Assembly: GCF_052116145.1 (NCBI RefSeq)
Contig: NZ_JBQKLQ010000001.1
Location: 186,001 to 250,000, forward strand
DNA from: Fundicoccus sp052116145
Lineage (GTDB): Bacteria > Bacillota > Bacilli > Lactobacillales > Aerococcaceae
DNA: 64,000 bases
Direction of reading: 5' to 3'
The first letter of the stretch is position 1. The number at the start of each line of letters is the position of its first letter. The notes below the pieces were generated by a model, which worked only from the letters and a program-made list of their open reading frames with translations, was not told the origin of the DNA and searched no databases. Shown one piece after another: positions 25,655-35,316 of this stretch. The position numbers were made by a program, and so were the translations under genes.

Positions 25655-26332
25655 ATGGGGGCAATTGTTAACGCGCTAGCGATTGTGGTTTGTGGCTTAA
25701 TTGGTTTGTTTTTTAATGCAGGAATACCTGAACGGTTTCATGAGAGGTTGATGCAGGGGATTGCTTTGTGTGTGGTTACTTTAGGAATAAATGGTGCAAT
25801 CCAAGGAAAAGAAACGATTATTATGATTTTATCGATTGTAATTGGCATTTTGATAGGTGAAGGCTTAGACTTTGATCGTAAATTAACGAAGGGTGTCCAA
25901 AAATTAGAAGCTAAAGTTCAACATTTGGACCATTTTAAAAATTTAGGCCAAGGTTTTATAAGTGCTTCTTTAATTTTCTGTGTCGGATCAATGGCGATTT
26001 TAGGCTCGCTTGAAAGTGGTTTAACTGGTGATAATACAACGCTTTATACAAAGAGTATTCTGGATGGAATCACGTCAATTTTATTAGCCTCTTCGTTAGG
26101 AGCGGGCGTTTTGTTATCGAGTTTGCCTGTTTTGATAATCCAAGGAAGTATTACACTTTTTGCTTTTGTATTAGAACCATTATTACCAACAGCGGTTATT
26201 ATAGAAGTAATCTGTGTAGGCTCAATTCTTCTAATTGGTCTAGGATTGAATATGATTGGTTTAACCAAATTAAAAATCCTTAATTTTACACCAGCAATCT
26301 TTCTACCAATTCTATTTATGATGTTTATCTAA
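25655..26332 (+). CDS. DUF554 family membrane protein
   Basis: 225 residues and about six to seven hydrophobic spans with the DUF554 (YdfK/YqgA) hallmarks: GAIVNALAIVVCGLIGLFF at the N-terminus, GIALCVVTLGINGAI, and GSMAILGSLESGLTGDNTTLYTKSILDGITSILLASSLG in the middle. The function is unknown, perhaps transport. RBS AGGGAGGT lies before ATG. The gene is intact although a degenerate IS lies about 90 bases downstream. Confidence 0.88.
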   Translation: MGAIVNALAIVVCGLIGLFFNAGIPERFHERLMQGIALCVVTLGINGAIQGKETIIMILSIVIGILIGEGLDFDRKLTKGVQKLEAKVQHLDHFKNLGQGFISASLIFCVGSMAILGSLESGLTGDNTTLYTKSILDGITSILLASSLGAGVLLSSLPVLIIQGSITLFAFVLEPLLPTAVIIEVICVGSILLIGLGLNMIGLTKLKILNFTPAIFLPILFMMFI

Positions 26333-26529
26333 GAGTAAAAGCTTCTATTTGCTCTTGTTAATTTTCACTATCTTTACAATAAATCATGACTACATAAAAA
26401 ACACCCTCAACGATATGTCGCTGAACTACTCCCTGTCAAGTAGACAGATAATTAAACAAAACATTTGTGCCATGTATGCTGTCTTATCATACATGGTATT
26501 TTTTTATACCGGTATCTTTCATCCCATGC

Positions 26530-27440
26530 TCAGTGTGACTCGCTTGCTGTTGTAGAAGTCAATATAATCTTTGATATCAGACTCTAACTGTTCAAAAGTC
26601 TCATAACCATTCAAAAGTCTCATAATCATTCAAAAGTCTCATAACCATTCAAAAGTCTCATAACCATTCAAAAGACACATTTGCCCACTCTCGACATACT
26701 CTGAATAACTTGATGTTCATCCGCGAAATGTTTGAAGCTGTGTGACGGATATTGAAAGCCACGATTACTATGGATGAGTGTTTTAGTTACTTTAATTCTA
26801 TCCTCAATTTGACTGACTGACTCTCGAACTAATTCATTATTATTATGTTTAGAGAGTTTGAATGTCACAATTTTCTTTTCGCCATAATCTAGGATGACAC
26901 TTAGATAAACTTTTGCTTGAGTCCCGTACTTAAACTCTGTGACACCTGTTAATAGGACTTCCATCGGCTGATAGTCTTTTTGGTATTATCTATTCAGTCT
27001 GTTTTCAGCCACATGGGATGGAGAATGAGGTTTATAATTGTAACGTTTGCGAGGGATGACAACTTTTAATCCCAATAGATGCATCAATCGTTGAACACAT
27101 TTAAGGTTGAATTTAGCGTTAAGAAAATGATTTAAATAGATCGTTATACTACGGTATCCATAAATACCTTTCTGCTCTTCATAAACTTTAATAATCTATT
27201 TAATCAGCTGTCTTAGACGATTTTCAGAGGCGGTTGGTTTTCGTTTTAGCCATTTATAGTCACTCGAACGGCTGATGCCTAAGATTTCACATAAATGCGC
27301 TACTTTGTATCCTTCTTTTTTGAGTTTTTTTGACCGTTTGATAGTCTGCTTCATACCGCGTTTGCGTAACATCAACTCTCTTTCCATTTCTTTTAACTTT
27401 TTTAGCGCAGCATTCTCTGTTTCTAGGTACTCATTTCGTG
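26530..27440 (-). pseudogene. IS3-family OrfB transposase, broken
   Basis: Read from 27440 downwards, an HTH_21-like start (KEGYKVAHLCEILGISRSSDYKW) is followed by a stop at about 27196. Integrase core pieces come next, ending in the open stretch 26964-26668. The core has TGVTEFKYG where TDVTEFKYG is expected, and HSNRG where HSD(Q/R)G is expected, so two acidic catalytic residues are lost. The region that should hold the final catalytic Glu has been deleted and replaced by 19-bp repeats. The C-terminal ETFEQLESDIKDYIDFYNSK survives in another frame near 26600-26530. The element cannot move by itself. Confidence 0.85.
26591..26675. repeat. 19-bp tandem repeat array inside the dead transposase
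   Basis: Four full copies of ttcaaaagtctcataacca, one with a single change, plus a partial fifth. The period is not a multiple of three. It probably arose by slippage at a short deletion in orfB. Confidence 0.93.
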
Positions 27441-27980
27441 CTTTTAATGCGGCATTTTCAGCGTGTATTCTTTCAGTTTCAGTTTGAATAGCATCTGGTT
27501 TCCCACGACCTCGTCCATCAATCCGTCTGTCAGGGCTATGTTTCTTGTACTTCTGTCTCCATGAATAGACTTTATTGTAAGAACTTGATACTTTTCAGCC
27601 GTTTTTTTTATAAGATAAGTCGTTGGCAAGACAGTCTTTAAAGCTCTCAATTTTTTCTGCTTGTGTTATTTTTTATCTTTCATGGTATACGCCACGGGTT
27701 TCGGAGCATAATTCCTCATTTCTTCCCCTCTAGTATACTTCAGTATCCAAATTCTAACAGTTGCATGAGATGGAATGTAATATAGTCGAGCCAAGTGTTT
27801 GATAGGAATCCCTTTAATAATGTGTTCATTCACGACCGTTAGTATAAAGTCTTTACTATAGTGAGTGTTCTTTAATTTTGATTGATTCTCTTGGTGTCTA
27901 TGGGTCTGGTACCTTAAGACCATTTCGCGAAACTTTGACTTACCCAATATTAATCCATAATGTTTACTATTTGAACGCAT
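27441..27980 (-). pseudogene. IS3-family OrfA (helix-turn-helix), frameshifted
   Basis: Residues encoded from 27980 to 27666 form an intact first HTH part (SKDFILTVVNEHIIKGIPIKHLARLYYIPSHATVRIWI). The frame then stops. The second HTH and the leucine-rich coiled coil, visible as KHSPDRRIDGRGRGKPDAI and AENAALKARNEYLETENAALKK, lie in a different frame across about 27560-27441. The reading frame is therefore broken and the product cannot be complete. Confidence 0.8.
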
Positions 27981-27985
27981 AAAAA

Positions 27986-28033
27986 CTCCCCCTAAAGTAG
28001 TTTTACTTTTTCAAGTGTCTACTTTAGGGGGAG
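27986..28033. repeat. 15-bp perfect inverted repeat at the IS right end
   Basis: ctccccctaaagtag and ctactttagggggag are separated by 18 bases. It overlaps the outer terminal repeat of the IS, so the right end carries the same motif twice in opposite orientation. Confidence 0.9.
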
Positions 28034-28053
28034 CATATCAGCTGAGGGGATTC

Positions 28054-28710
28054 TTATTTTGCTTCGATTTGTTTTATAACCAAATCGATTAAATGCTGTG
28101 CAAGCCATTTGTTACGAACCAGCAATGGTCCGTGAAAATAAGAACCATAGACATTTTTATAATGAAGACCTTCAGTTTGGTCTTTACCATTGTTACCATT
28201 TCCTTTAATCACACGACCTAAGGGTTTTAAGGAACCGTCAAGGTAAGTGACACCGTTATGGTTCTCAAAACCAACATAGGTTTGCTGGTTTTCTTCATCA
28301 TAAATTTCAATGTCACCGATAAAACGATGATTTATTTGTCTTTCGGTATAATGTGGTAGCGCGCCTAAACCTGTAATTTTTTCGCCAGCGGCATTAACAT
28401 AGTAACGACCTAGTAATTGATAACCACCACAAATTGCTAACATCACACCGTCGTTTTCTATATAGTCTGAAATAGCTTCTTTCATTTTATGGATATCATT
28501 AGCGATAATTTTCTGTTCAAAATCTTGACCGCCACCAAAGAATACAATGTCAAAGTCATCGGCATTGAAGCTATCCTCTAGACTAACTAATGTCGTCTCA
28601 ACTTCATAACCTTTTTCTTTGGCATAATATTGAATCATTAATAGGTTGCCGTTATCACCGTAAGTATTTAGTAGATTTCCATATAAATGACAAATACGTA
28701 TTGTTTTCAT
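28054..28710 (-). CDS. gatD: Lipid II isoglutaminyl synthase, glutamine amidotransferase subunit GatD
   Basis: 218 residues, class I (triad) glutaminase of the CobB/CobQ type. The nucleophile Cys94 is in LAICGGYQLLG and the partner His193 in YFHGP. GatD frees ammonia from glutamine and passes it to MurT, which amidates D-glutamate of lipid II to isoglutamine. It lies 60 bases downstream of murT on the same strand, as in other Gram-positive cocci. It ends just before the degenerate IS, which is inserted downstream and does not disturb it. Confidence 0.95.
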   Translation of the reverse strand: MKTIRICHLYGNLLNTYGDNGNLLMIQYYAKEKGYEVETTLVSLEDSFNADDFDIVFFGGGQDFEQKIIANDIHKMKEAISDYIENDGVMLAICGGYQLLGRYYVNAAGEKITGLGALPHYTERQINHRFIGDIEIYDEENQQTYVGFENHNGVTYLDGSLKPLGRVIKGNGNNGKDQTEGLHYKNVYGSYFHGPLLVRNKWLAQHLIDLVIKQIEAK

Positions 28711-28770
28711 TGGGTATACCTCGTTTTCTTAACATTATTTATGTTAGTAAGTTCTATTGATTAGTACTAT

Positions 28771-30105
28771 TTATAAGTAGCCTTTATCTTTCAATTTTGT
28801 ACGCAAATCCAACATCGCAGTATAAGTAGCAAGAATATGTACATAGTCTTGAGATGAATGTTCTATTAAGTTAATAATCTCATCTAAGGATGAAGATTGT
28901 GTGATTTTTTCTTCGGGAATACCAGCCACAGTTAATCTTAACGTCATTTCGTCAGCTTTCATACCACCTACGACGACATCTTGAACAGGATAATCAACGA
29001 CTTGTTCATAATGACCGTCCCAAATCCAACTGACATCAGTTCCATCAGCATAGTGGTTGTTCAATATTGATACAAGCATAAATGGGTTTTTATCGAGTCC
29101 GATTAATTCTAATACTTGGTTTAACCCAACTGGATTTTTGACTAAGTTTAATAAAACTTGTTTGCCATTAATATCAATCATTTCTTGTCGGCCAAAGACT
29201 CTTTCTGCTTTTGAAAAACCTTTTTCAATTTGTTCAGCATCTGCTCCTAAATATCGTGCCACGCTATAAGCTGCTAAAGCATTATAGATGTTATACAAAC
29301 CCGCTACTGGAATCGTAAAGGAAAAACCATCGATTTCAAAAGAAGAATGAGTTAATGACAGTTCTTTCACTTGGTTAATAGCGTAATCTAATTCTGGTCG
29401 TTTGAAGTCACAATGGCCACAATAGTATTTACCAAGATTCGCATAGGTTAATTGATGATACTTCAAAATATTATGACAATTAGGACAGAGTATTCCGTCT
29501 GTATTATAGTGTGGTTCAACGTCGTGATCACTTTGATGATTGAAGCCAAAAAACAGTTGCTTGTTCGGTAAAGAAACAGAATTGAATAATGGAGAATCAG
29601 CATTTGCTAATACAGTAGCAGACGGAACTGCTTTAGCTGCATCGGCCATGAGTTCGTAGATTGAATAGATTTCTCCGTAACGATCCATTTGATCACGGAA
29701 AACATTCGTGTGTACAAACAGTTCAGGTTTTAACGCTTTAACTACATGCTTTAGTGACCCTTCATCAACTTCAAGCACGGCGACACCTCTTTCACCCGCT
29801 TTAAGTTTAGGTGCTGTAAGAAATGTGCTTACAATTCCTTGTTGCATATTAGAACCGGTCGGGTTTGTCAGTACTTGTGGGTACTTTTCCTGTAAAGCAT
29901 GAACGGTTAGGGCAGTTGTTAATGTTTTTCCATTGGTTCCTGTAATCACGACAACATCGTAATTCTGTGCCAGAGAGTCGAGTATATTGGGATCAATCAT
30001 TGTAGCAATTTTACCAGGTAAACTACTGCCACCACGAGTGAAGGTTGTTAAGCCCCAACGAACGAAACGGCCAACATTGCTTGCTAATTTACTTTTTAAT
30101 GTCAT
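28771..30105 (-). CDS. murT: Lipid II isoglutaminyl synthase, Mur ligase subunit MurT
   Basis: 444 residues. A Mur ligase middle domain has an ATP loop VVITGTNGKTLTT near residue 55 and HTNVFRDQMDRYGE. A Zn-ribbon insertion, CPNCHNIL then YYCGHCDFKRP, supplies four cysteines near residues 205-230, as in MurT. A C-terminal DUF1727 domain docks GatD. With GatD it forms the enzyme that amidates lipid II, needed for efficient cross-linking in many Gram-positive bacteria. RBS AAAGGAGC is upstream. Confidence 0.95.
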   Translation of the reverse strand: MTLKSKLASNVGRFVRWGLTTFTRGGSSLPGKIATMIDPNILDSLAQNYDVVVITGTNGKTLTTALTVHALQEKYPQVLTNPTGSNMQQGIVSTFLTAPKLKAGERGVAVLEVDEGSLKHVVKALKPELFVHTNVFRDQMDRYGEIYSIYELMADAAKAVPSATVLANADSPLFNSVSLPNKQLFFGFNHQSDHDVEPHYNTDGILCPNCHNILKYHQLTYANLGKYYCGHCDFKRPELDYAINQVKELSLTHSSFEIDGFSFTIPVAGLYNIYNALAAYSVARYLGADAEQIEKGFSKAERVFGRQEMIDINGKQVLLNLVKNPVGLNQVLELIGLDKNPFMLVSILNNHYADGTDVSWIWDGHYEQVVDYPVQDVVVGGMKADEMTLRLTVAGIPEEKITQSSSLDEIINLIEHSSQDYVHILATYTAMLDLRTKLKDKGYL

Positions 30106-30416
30106 TATATATTGCTCCTTTTAAAGAGTGAGGCTTGTGTCAGCCACAGTCTAAGATTTACCATAAATATCTTTATGCAGTAATAGTATTTTAGCAAGCA
30201 ATCGAATCAATTGAAAGCACAAGAAAGCACTGTTAAGAAAATGTCAGAAAAAATCACAGAGGATGTTCGCTTTTATTCAAAGAGCAAATGACCTTATATA
30301 AGGTTAATCAAAAAATAATAAGAGTATCATTGACTAAAATCATCAATTATTCTAATATGGATAGTTGAGTAAGTCTACTTAAAGTAGAAAAATTAAAGTT
30401 AGGAGCACAATGTTTT
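30106..30416. other. Divergent gap between murT and tdk
   Basis: No gene seen in 311 bases. It contains the tdk promoter at 30330-30358 and presumably that of murT-gatD, which I could not place with confidence. The rest is AT-rich. Confidence 0.5.
30330..30358 (+). promoter_or_regulatory. Promoter upstream of tdk
   Basis: TTGACT and TAATAT separated by 17 bases, 58 bases before the tdk start. It probably drives the whole tdk-prfA-prmC-sua5-glyA-upp run, since no strong terminator is seen until after upp. Confidence 0.65.
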
Positions 30417-30989
30417 ATGGCACAATTTTATTTTAAATATGGCGCAATGAATAGTGGTAAATCAATAGAAATACTCAAGGTTGCCCATAATTATGAAGAA
30501 CAAAACAAAGCAGTTCAAATCTTTACTAGTGCGATAGATGTGCGTTCTGGCGTAGGGATGGTTGCAAGCCGCATTGGCTTTGAAAGAGAAGCTATTGCGA
30601 TAACAGAAGATATGAACGTGTATGATACAATTGCCCAATTAAAGACGCCTTTATATTGTATTCTAATTGATGAGGCACAATTCTTAACAAAAGAACATGT
30701 GTTGCAATTAGCAAGAGTTGTCGATGAATTGAACATTCCGGTAATGGCATTTGGTTTAAAAAATGATTTTGTCAACGATTTGTTTGAAGGGACGAAATAC
30801 CTTTTACTCTATGCAGACAAGATTGAAGAAATCAAAACAATCTGTTGGTTTTGTCATAAAAAGGCGACAATGAATTTACGCTTTTCAAATGGACAGCCTG
30901 TTTATGAAGGTGAGCAGATTCAAATAGGTGGTAACGAGTCTTACGTACCTGTTTGTCGTAAATGTTATAAGAACCCTGGAACGATTTAA
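30417..30989 (+). CDS. tdk: Thymidine kinase
   Basis: 190 residues, type II thymidine kinase. The P-loop is GAMNSGKS (residues 9-16), Walker B is CILIDEAQFLTKEH, and two Cys pairs (CWFCHKK and CRKCYKN) form the zinc lasso site. It phosphorylates thymidine in the salvage pathway. The order tdk-prfA-prmC-sua5-glyA-upp is common in Lactobacillales, where it links nucleotide salvage with translation. RBS TTAGGAG sits about ten bases upstream. Confidence 0.95.
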   Translation: MAQFYFKYGAMNSGKSIEILKVAHNYEEQNKAVQIFTSAIDVRSGVGMVASRIGFEREAIAITEDMNVYDTIAQLKTPLYCILIDEAQFLTKEHVLQLARVVDELNIPVMAFGLKNDFVNDLFEGTKYLLLYADKIEEIKTICWFCHKKATMNLRFSNGQPVYEGEQIQIGGNESYVPVCRKCYKNPGTI

Positions 30990-31033
30990 CTATTTTATTG
31001 TAAACCACTGAATTTTGAAAAGGAGTGATATTG

Positions 31034-32113
31034 ATGTTTGAACAATTAGATACCTTAATTTTTCGATTTGATGAGATTCATGAGCTATTGAGTGATCCTG
31101 AGGTAATATCAAATACGAATCGATTGCGTGAATTGACAATCGAAGAAGCGGATTTACGACCTAAAGTCGAAAAAATCAAAAACTATAAGAGTGTTAACCA
31201 AGGAATTGCGGATACAGAAGAGATGTTGAATGAGGGCCTTGATAGTGAAATGGCAGAATTAGCTAAGATGGAATTAGCTGATTTAAAAGAACAACGTATC
31301 GTACTAGAAGAAGAAATCAAAGTGATGATGTTACCCGAAGACCCTAATGATGGTAAAAACATTATTATGGAAATTCGTGGTGCAGCAGGTGGAGATGAAG
31401 CTCAGCTGTTTGCAGGTGATTTATTAAATATGTATACACACTATGCTGATGCACAAGGGTGGAGAGTAGAAGTTTTGGATGCTAATATTACTGGAATTGG
31501 TGGTTACAAAGAAGTCACCCTAATGATTACTGGTAGTAAAGTGTATTCTAAATTGAAGTATGAAAACGGTGCTCACCGAGTTCAACGAGTACCTGAAACA
31601 GAATCTCAAGGACGCGTGCATACATCAACTGCTACAGTGGTTGTTATGCCAGAAGCAGAAGAGATTGATTTTAATTTAGATGACAATGACATCCGTGTAG
31701 ATATTTATCATGCCAGTGGGGCAGGCGGACAACACGTTAACAAGACTGCGTCAGCGGTCCGTTTAACGCATATCCCTACAAACACAGTTGTTGCTATGCA
31801 GGATGAGCGTTCACAGCTAAAAAACCGCGAGAAAGCGATGAAGATTTTACTTGCACGCGTTTATGACAAAGTTCACTCAGCAGCTCAAGCAGAGTTTGAT
31901 GCGAGCCGTAAACTTGCCGTAGGGACTGGGGATCGTTCAGAAAGAATCCGAACATATAATTTCCCTCAAAACCGAGTGACCGATCACCGTATCGGTTTAA
32001 CGATCCAACAATTAGACTCTATTTTAGGTGGTAAATTAGATGAGATTGTAGATGCTTTAGTGTTATATGATCAGACTCAAAAGTTGGAGGAATTGAATGG
32101 ACCGCAAGTCTAG
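31034..32113 (+). CDS. prfA: Peptide chain release factor 1
   Basis: About 359 residues. It reads UAA and UAG stop codons. The stop-recognition tripeptide is PET in HRVQRVPETESQGRVHTS, in the position of the usual PxT. The catalytic GGQ loop is in YHASGAGGQHVNKTASAVR. I choose ATG 31034, eight bases after AAGGAG; a GTG at 31025 overlaps that site. Its 3' end overlaps prmC, whose product methylates the GGQ glutamine, by 17 bases. Confidence 0.97.
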   Translation: MFEQLDTLIFRFDEIHELLSDPEVISNTNRLRELTIEEADLRPKVEKIKNYKSVNQGIADTEEMLNEGLDSEMAELAKMELADLKEQRIVLEEEIKVMMLPEDPNDGKNIIMEIRGAAGGDEAQLFAGDLLNMYTHYADAQGWRVEVLDANITGIGGYKEVTLMITGSKVYSKLKYENGAHRVQRVPETESQGRVHTSTATVVVMPEAEEIDFNLDDNDIRVDIYHASGAGGQHVNKTASAVRLTHIPTNTVVAMQDERSQLKNREKAMKILLARVYDKVHSAAQAEFDASRKLAVGTGDRSERIRTYNFPQNRVTDHRIGLTIQQLDSILGGKLDEIVDALVLYDQTQKLEELNGPQV

Positions 32114-32951
32114 TCTAACCTTGATTGAAGCTCAGAAAAGAGCTTCAATTTTTTTGGAAGCAAACGGCTTTGATGGGCAACTGGCTCGTTTCTACTGGCT
32201 TTCATTGTTTGATTGGAGTTTAACGGACTATATACTTAAACTTCATCAACCAATCCTAAAATCCGAAGAAGAAAAGTATCAAAAGGCTTTAAACAGGGTT
32301 GTCCAACATGAGCCTATTCAATATATAGCCGGCTATGCTGAGTTTATGAATGAACGATTTAAAGTCACGATGGATACACTTATTCCTCGTGAAGATACAG
32401 CTGGTTTAGTTGAACTGGCCTATGTTTTTTTAAATAATCAGCCAACAGCGAGTGTTTTGGACATCGGGACAGGAACAGGCATTATTCCTATAATGTTAGC
32501 CAAAAAATACCCTGATGCTGATATCATGGCGTGTGATATTAGTCCGTCTGCCTTACAAATTGCAGAAATCAACCGGGAACAGCATCAAGTATCTATCGAA
32601 TTTTTAGAAAGTGATTTATTTGCACAAATAAACACCGAGCAAACATTTGATTTGATACTGTCTAATCCACCTTATATTTCTGAAGAGGAGCTTGACTGGA
32701 TGGATGAAAGCGTGAAGCGGTTTGAACCGACCTCCGCTTTGTTCGCTGAAAACAAGGGTTTAGCCATTTATCAAAGGATAGCAGTTGAGTGCCAACCTTT
32801 TATTCACGAAAAAAGCCTTATTATCTTAGAGGTAGGATTTCGTCAAGCTGAAACGGTAAGCCAGATATTTAAGCAACACTTTCCAAACGCAACAGTTACC
32901 ATTAATCAAGATTTTAATTTACACAATCGTTACGTTAGTATTCAACTTTGA
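32097..32951 (+). CDS. prmC: Release factor glutamine methyltransferase
   Basis: 284 residues. An N-terminal helical domain is followed by a class I SAM-dependent methyltransferase, with VLDIGTGTGIIPIMLA (SAM loop, about residue 120) and the catalytic NPPY motif in LILSNPPYISEEE. It methylates the Gln of the GGQ motif of release factors 1 and 2. The start lies inside the prfA 3' end behind GGAGGAATTGA, which indicates coupled translation with its substrate gene. Confidence 0.96.
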   Translation: MDRKSSLTLIEAQKRASIFLEANGFDGQLARFYWLSLFDWSLTDYILKLHQPILKSEEEKYQKALNRVVQHEPIQYIAGYAEFMNERFKVTMDTLIPREDTAGLVELAYVFLNNQPTASVLDIGTGTGIIPIMLAKKYPDADIMACDISPSALQIAEINREQHQVSIEFLESDLFAQINTEQTFDLILSNPPYISEEELDWMDESVKRFEPTSALFAENKGLAIYQRIAVECQPFIHEKSLIILEVGFRQAETVSQIFKQHFPNATVTINQDFNLHNRYVSIQL

Positions 32952-32966
32952 AAGAGGGGTGGTAAA

Positions 32967-34022
32967 GTGGACAATATGCAAATGGAAGATTCTAATTGTG
33001 GACAGGACACGCAAATCTTTGACCTTCATAATCTGAAGGCTGCTGCAGCTTTACTTAAGGCGGGGGAATTGGTTGCTTTTCCAACAGAAACTGTCTTTGG
33101 TTTAGGTGCGATAGCAAACAATGAACAAGCCGTGAGTAAAGTCTTTAAAGCTAAAGGTAGACCGAGTGATAATCCTTTAATTGTGCATGTTAGTCAAATA
33201 AGTCAAGTTCATGACACCGTTTCTGAAGTAAATGAGTTGTCGAAACGTTTAATGGAGGAATTCTGGCCGGGGCCATTGACCATAATTTTCCCTCTAAAAG
33301 ATAAAGTGTTCGCACCAAGTGTTACACCCGGTAAGCAGACTGTCGCAATGAGAATGCCTCGTCAACTTGAAACGTTATTGCTGATTGATATGGTAGGTTT
33401 TCCTTTAGTTGGACCTAGTGCTAACTTATCTGGAAAGCCCAGTCCAACGACTGCCGAGCATGTTTTGCATGATTTTAATGGGAAAATTGCAGGAGTCATT
33501 AAAAGTCGAACAACTACTGCAGAAATAGGCGTTGAATCAACCGTTGTACTGGCTGAGGAGAATCGAATTGTCATCCTAAGACCTGGAGCTGTGACCCGAA
33601 ACATGCTTGAGAAAATTGCCCCCGTTATAGAAATGACTGCAAGTCAACAACTTGAAAATCAGAAGATTCAATCACCGGGCGTGAAATATTTGCATTACAG
33701 TCCACAGCAACCAGTCTATCTTTTGCCACATACTTATTCAGATCAAGATTGGATGATGGAAATCAATAAACGTAGTGAACGTATTGGCCTATTGGCAGAT
33801 AATGATATATTAGCTTGCTGTCAAAAAAATAAAAGTGTTTATAGTTCGTATTCTTTAGGAGAGAGTGGAGATATTGCTTCTGCAACCCGTCAACTCTATG
33901 CTGGACTACGTTTTCTCGAACAATCAAATTGCGACATTATATTCGCCCAAGCTTTCTCAGATGCAGATGATAGTCACGCTTACATGAATCGTCTCACAAA
34001 AGCCTCGAATTATATGCTATAA
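32967..34022 (+). CDS. ywlC: L-threonylcarbamoyladenylate synthase (Sua5/YwlC)
   Basis: 351 residues, the two-domain Sua5 form. The YrdC domain (residues about 22-215) has LVAFPTETVFGLGA, KAKGRPSDNPLIVHV and GPSANLSGKPSPT. The C-terminal Sua5 domain includes SPGVKYLHYSPQQP. It makes threonylcarbamoyl-AMP from threonine, bicarbonate and ATP for the t6A modification at tRNA position 37. It starts at GTG 15 bases after prmC, with an AGAGGGGTGG site. Confidence 0.94.
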   Translation: MDNMQMEDSNCGQDTQIFDLHNLKAAAALLKAGELVAFPTETVFGLGAIANNEQAVSKVFKAKGRPSDNPLIVHVSQISQVHDTVSEVNELSKRLMEEFWPGPLTIIFPLKDKVFAPSVTPGKQTVAMRMPRQLETLLLIDMVGFPLVGPSANLSGKPSPTTAEHVLHDFNGKIAGVIKSRTTTAEIGVESTVVLAEENRIVILRPGAVTRNMLEKIAPVIEMTASQQLENQKIQSPGVKYLHYSPQQPVYLLPHTYSDQDWMMEINKRSERIGLLADNDILACCQKNKSVYSSYSLGESGDIASATRQLYAGLRFLEQSNCDIIFAQAFSDADDSHAYMNRLTKASNYML

Positions 34023-34055
34023 TAATTAAAATTTGAATAAGGGGGCAACGTCTCT

Positions 34056-35279
34056 ATGCCAAGCAAACAGGATCTAATTTTTGATGTTATTCAACAAGAA
34101 GAAGTACGCCAAACTGAAGGAATTGAATTAATCGCTTCAGAAAATTTTGTCTCACCCGCCGTTCTAAAAGCTCAAGGAAGTGTATTAACCAATAAATACG
34201 CTGAAGGTTACCCTGGTCGCCGTTACTACGGTGGTTGTGAATTTGTGGATATTATTGAACAAGAAGCAATCGACAGAGCTAAGAAATTATTTGGTGCTGA
34301 ATTTGCCAATGTTCAACCTCACTCGGGTTCTTCTGCAAACCTAGCAGTTTATCGAGCCTTTCTTGAAGTGGGTGACCGAGTATTAGGGATGGATTTATCA
34401 CAAGGTGGTCATTTAACACACGGTTCACCTGTAAACTTTAGTGGTCAATCTTATGAAATGTACAGTTATGGTCTTGACCCTGAAACTCAGTTAATTGATT
34501 ACGATCAGTTAGAACGATTAGCTCAAGAGTGTCAACCTAAAATGATTATTGCTGGAGCTAGCGCTTATTCAAGAGCAATCGATTTTGAACGAATTGGTGA
34601 AATTGCCAAAAAAGTAAATGCAATCTACTTCGTTGATATGGCTCATATTGCTGGTTTAGTAGCTGCCGGTGAACACCAGAATCCAGTTGCGTACGCCGAT
34701 GTTGTCACAACGACTACTCATAAAACACTTCGCGGACCACGCGGAGGAATTATCTTAGCTAAAAAAGAACATGCTAAGAAAATCAATAGTGCCGTTTTCC
34801 CTGGCATTCAAGGGGGACCTTTGGAGCATGTTATTGCAGCAAAAGCTGTTGCCTTAGGTGAGGCTTTGGAAGATAGTTTTAAAGACTATGCCAAACAAGT
34901 CATAAAAAACGCCCAAGCGATGGTTGAGGTGTTTTTAGAAAGTCCAGTAAACATCATTTCTGGTGGAACTGATAATCATCTATTTTTATTAGATGTCACA
35001 CCTTTAAATATTACTGGAAAATGGGCTCAAGAACGATTAGATCAAGTAAGTATGACTGTTAATAAAAACTCTATTCCTGGAGACAAACTTTCATTTATTG
35101 AAACTAGTGGGATTAGAATTGGTACGCCAGCGATTACAACGCGCGGATTGAAAGAAGAAGACGCGCGTCAAGTAGCTAAACTTATTTTAAAAGCATTACA
35201 AGCAGAAGAAAGTGAATTACCAGAAATAAAAGCACAAGCACAAAAACTTGTTGCTGGTAAGCCACTTCATGCTGAGTAA
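34056..35279 (+). CDS. glyA: Serine hydroxymethyltransferase
   Basis: 407 residues. A PLP enzyme that interconverts serine and glycine while loading a one-carbon unit on tetrahydrofolate. Diagnostic blocks are IELIASENFVSPAVL, YAEGYPGRRYYGGCE, the Schiff-base lysine in VTTTTHKTLRGPRGG, and FPGIQGGP. RBS AAGGGGGC precedes ATG. The gene follows sua5 by 33 bases and precedes upp, so folate one-carbon and nucleotide salvage genes sit together. Confidence 0.97.
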   Translation: MPSKQDLIFDVIQQEEVRQTEGIELIASENFVSPAVLKAQGSVLTNKYAEGYPGRRYYGGCEFVDIIEQEAIDRAKKLFGAEFANVQPHSGSSANLAVYRAFLEVGDRVLGMDLSQGGHLTHGSPVNFSGQSYEMYSYGLDPETQLIDYDQLERLAQECQPKMIIAGASAYSRAIDFERIGEIAKKVNAIYFVDMAHIAGLVAAGEHQNPVAYADVVTTTTHKTLRGPRGGIILAKKEHAKKINSAVFPGIQGGPLEHVIAAKAVALGEALEDSFKDYAKQVIKNAQAMVEVFLESPVNIISGGTDNHLFLLDVTPLNITGKWAQERLDQVSMTVNKNSIPGDKLSFIETSGIRIGTPAITTRGLKEEDARQVAKLILKALQAEESELPEIKAQAQKLVAGKPLHAE

Positions 35280-35316
35280 AAGAAATGATTAATACAAATA
35301 TCAAGGAGGAATTTTA

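Larger units (their letters stand above)
26422..28040 (-). mobile_element. Degenerate IS3-family insertion sequence
   Basis: The right end reads inward as TGATATGCTCCCCCTAAAGT. The left end, TGAACTACTCCCTGTCAAGT, matches it over gctga, ctccc and aagtagaca, which defines about 1.6 kb. Both ends are diverged. Inside, on the minus strand, are an OrfA fragment, frameshifted middle parts and an OrfB that has lost its catalytic residues. No clear target duplication is seen. Just inside the right end is a 15-bp inverted repeat. Confidence 0.85.

Noticed and set aside
26349..26555. Open frame of 68 codons downstream of the DUF554 gene
   Set aside because: It crosses the IS left end, has no ribosome site and runs antisense to transposase remnants.
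26591..26675. Possible small CRISPR array
   Set aside because: The 19-bp units are directly joined without spacers and derive from the transposase coding sequence. There are no cas genes nearby.
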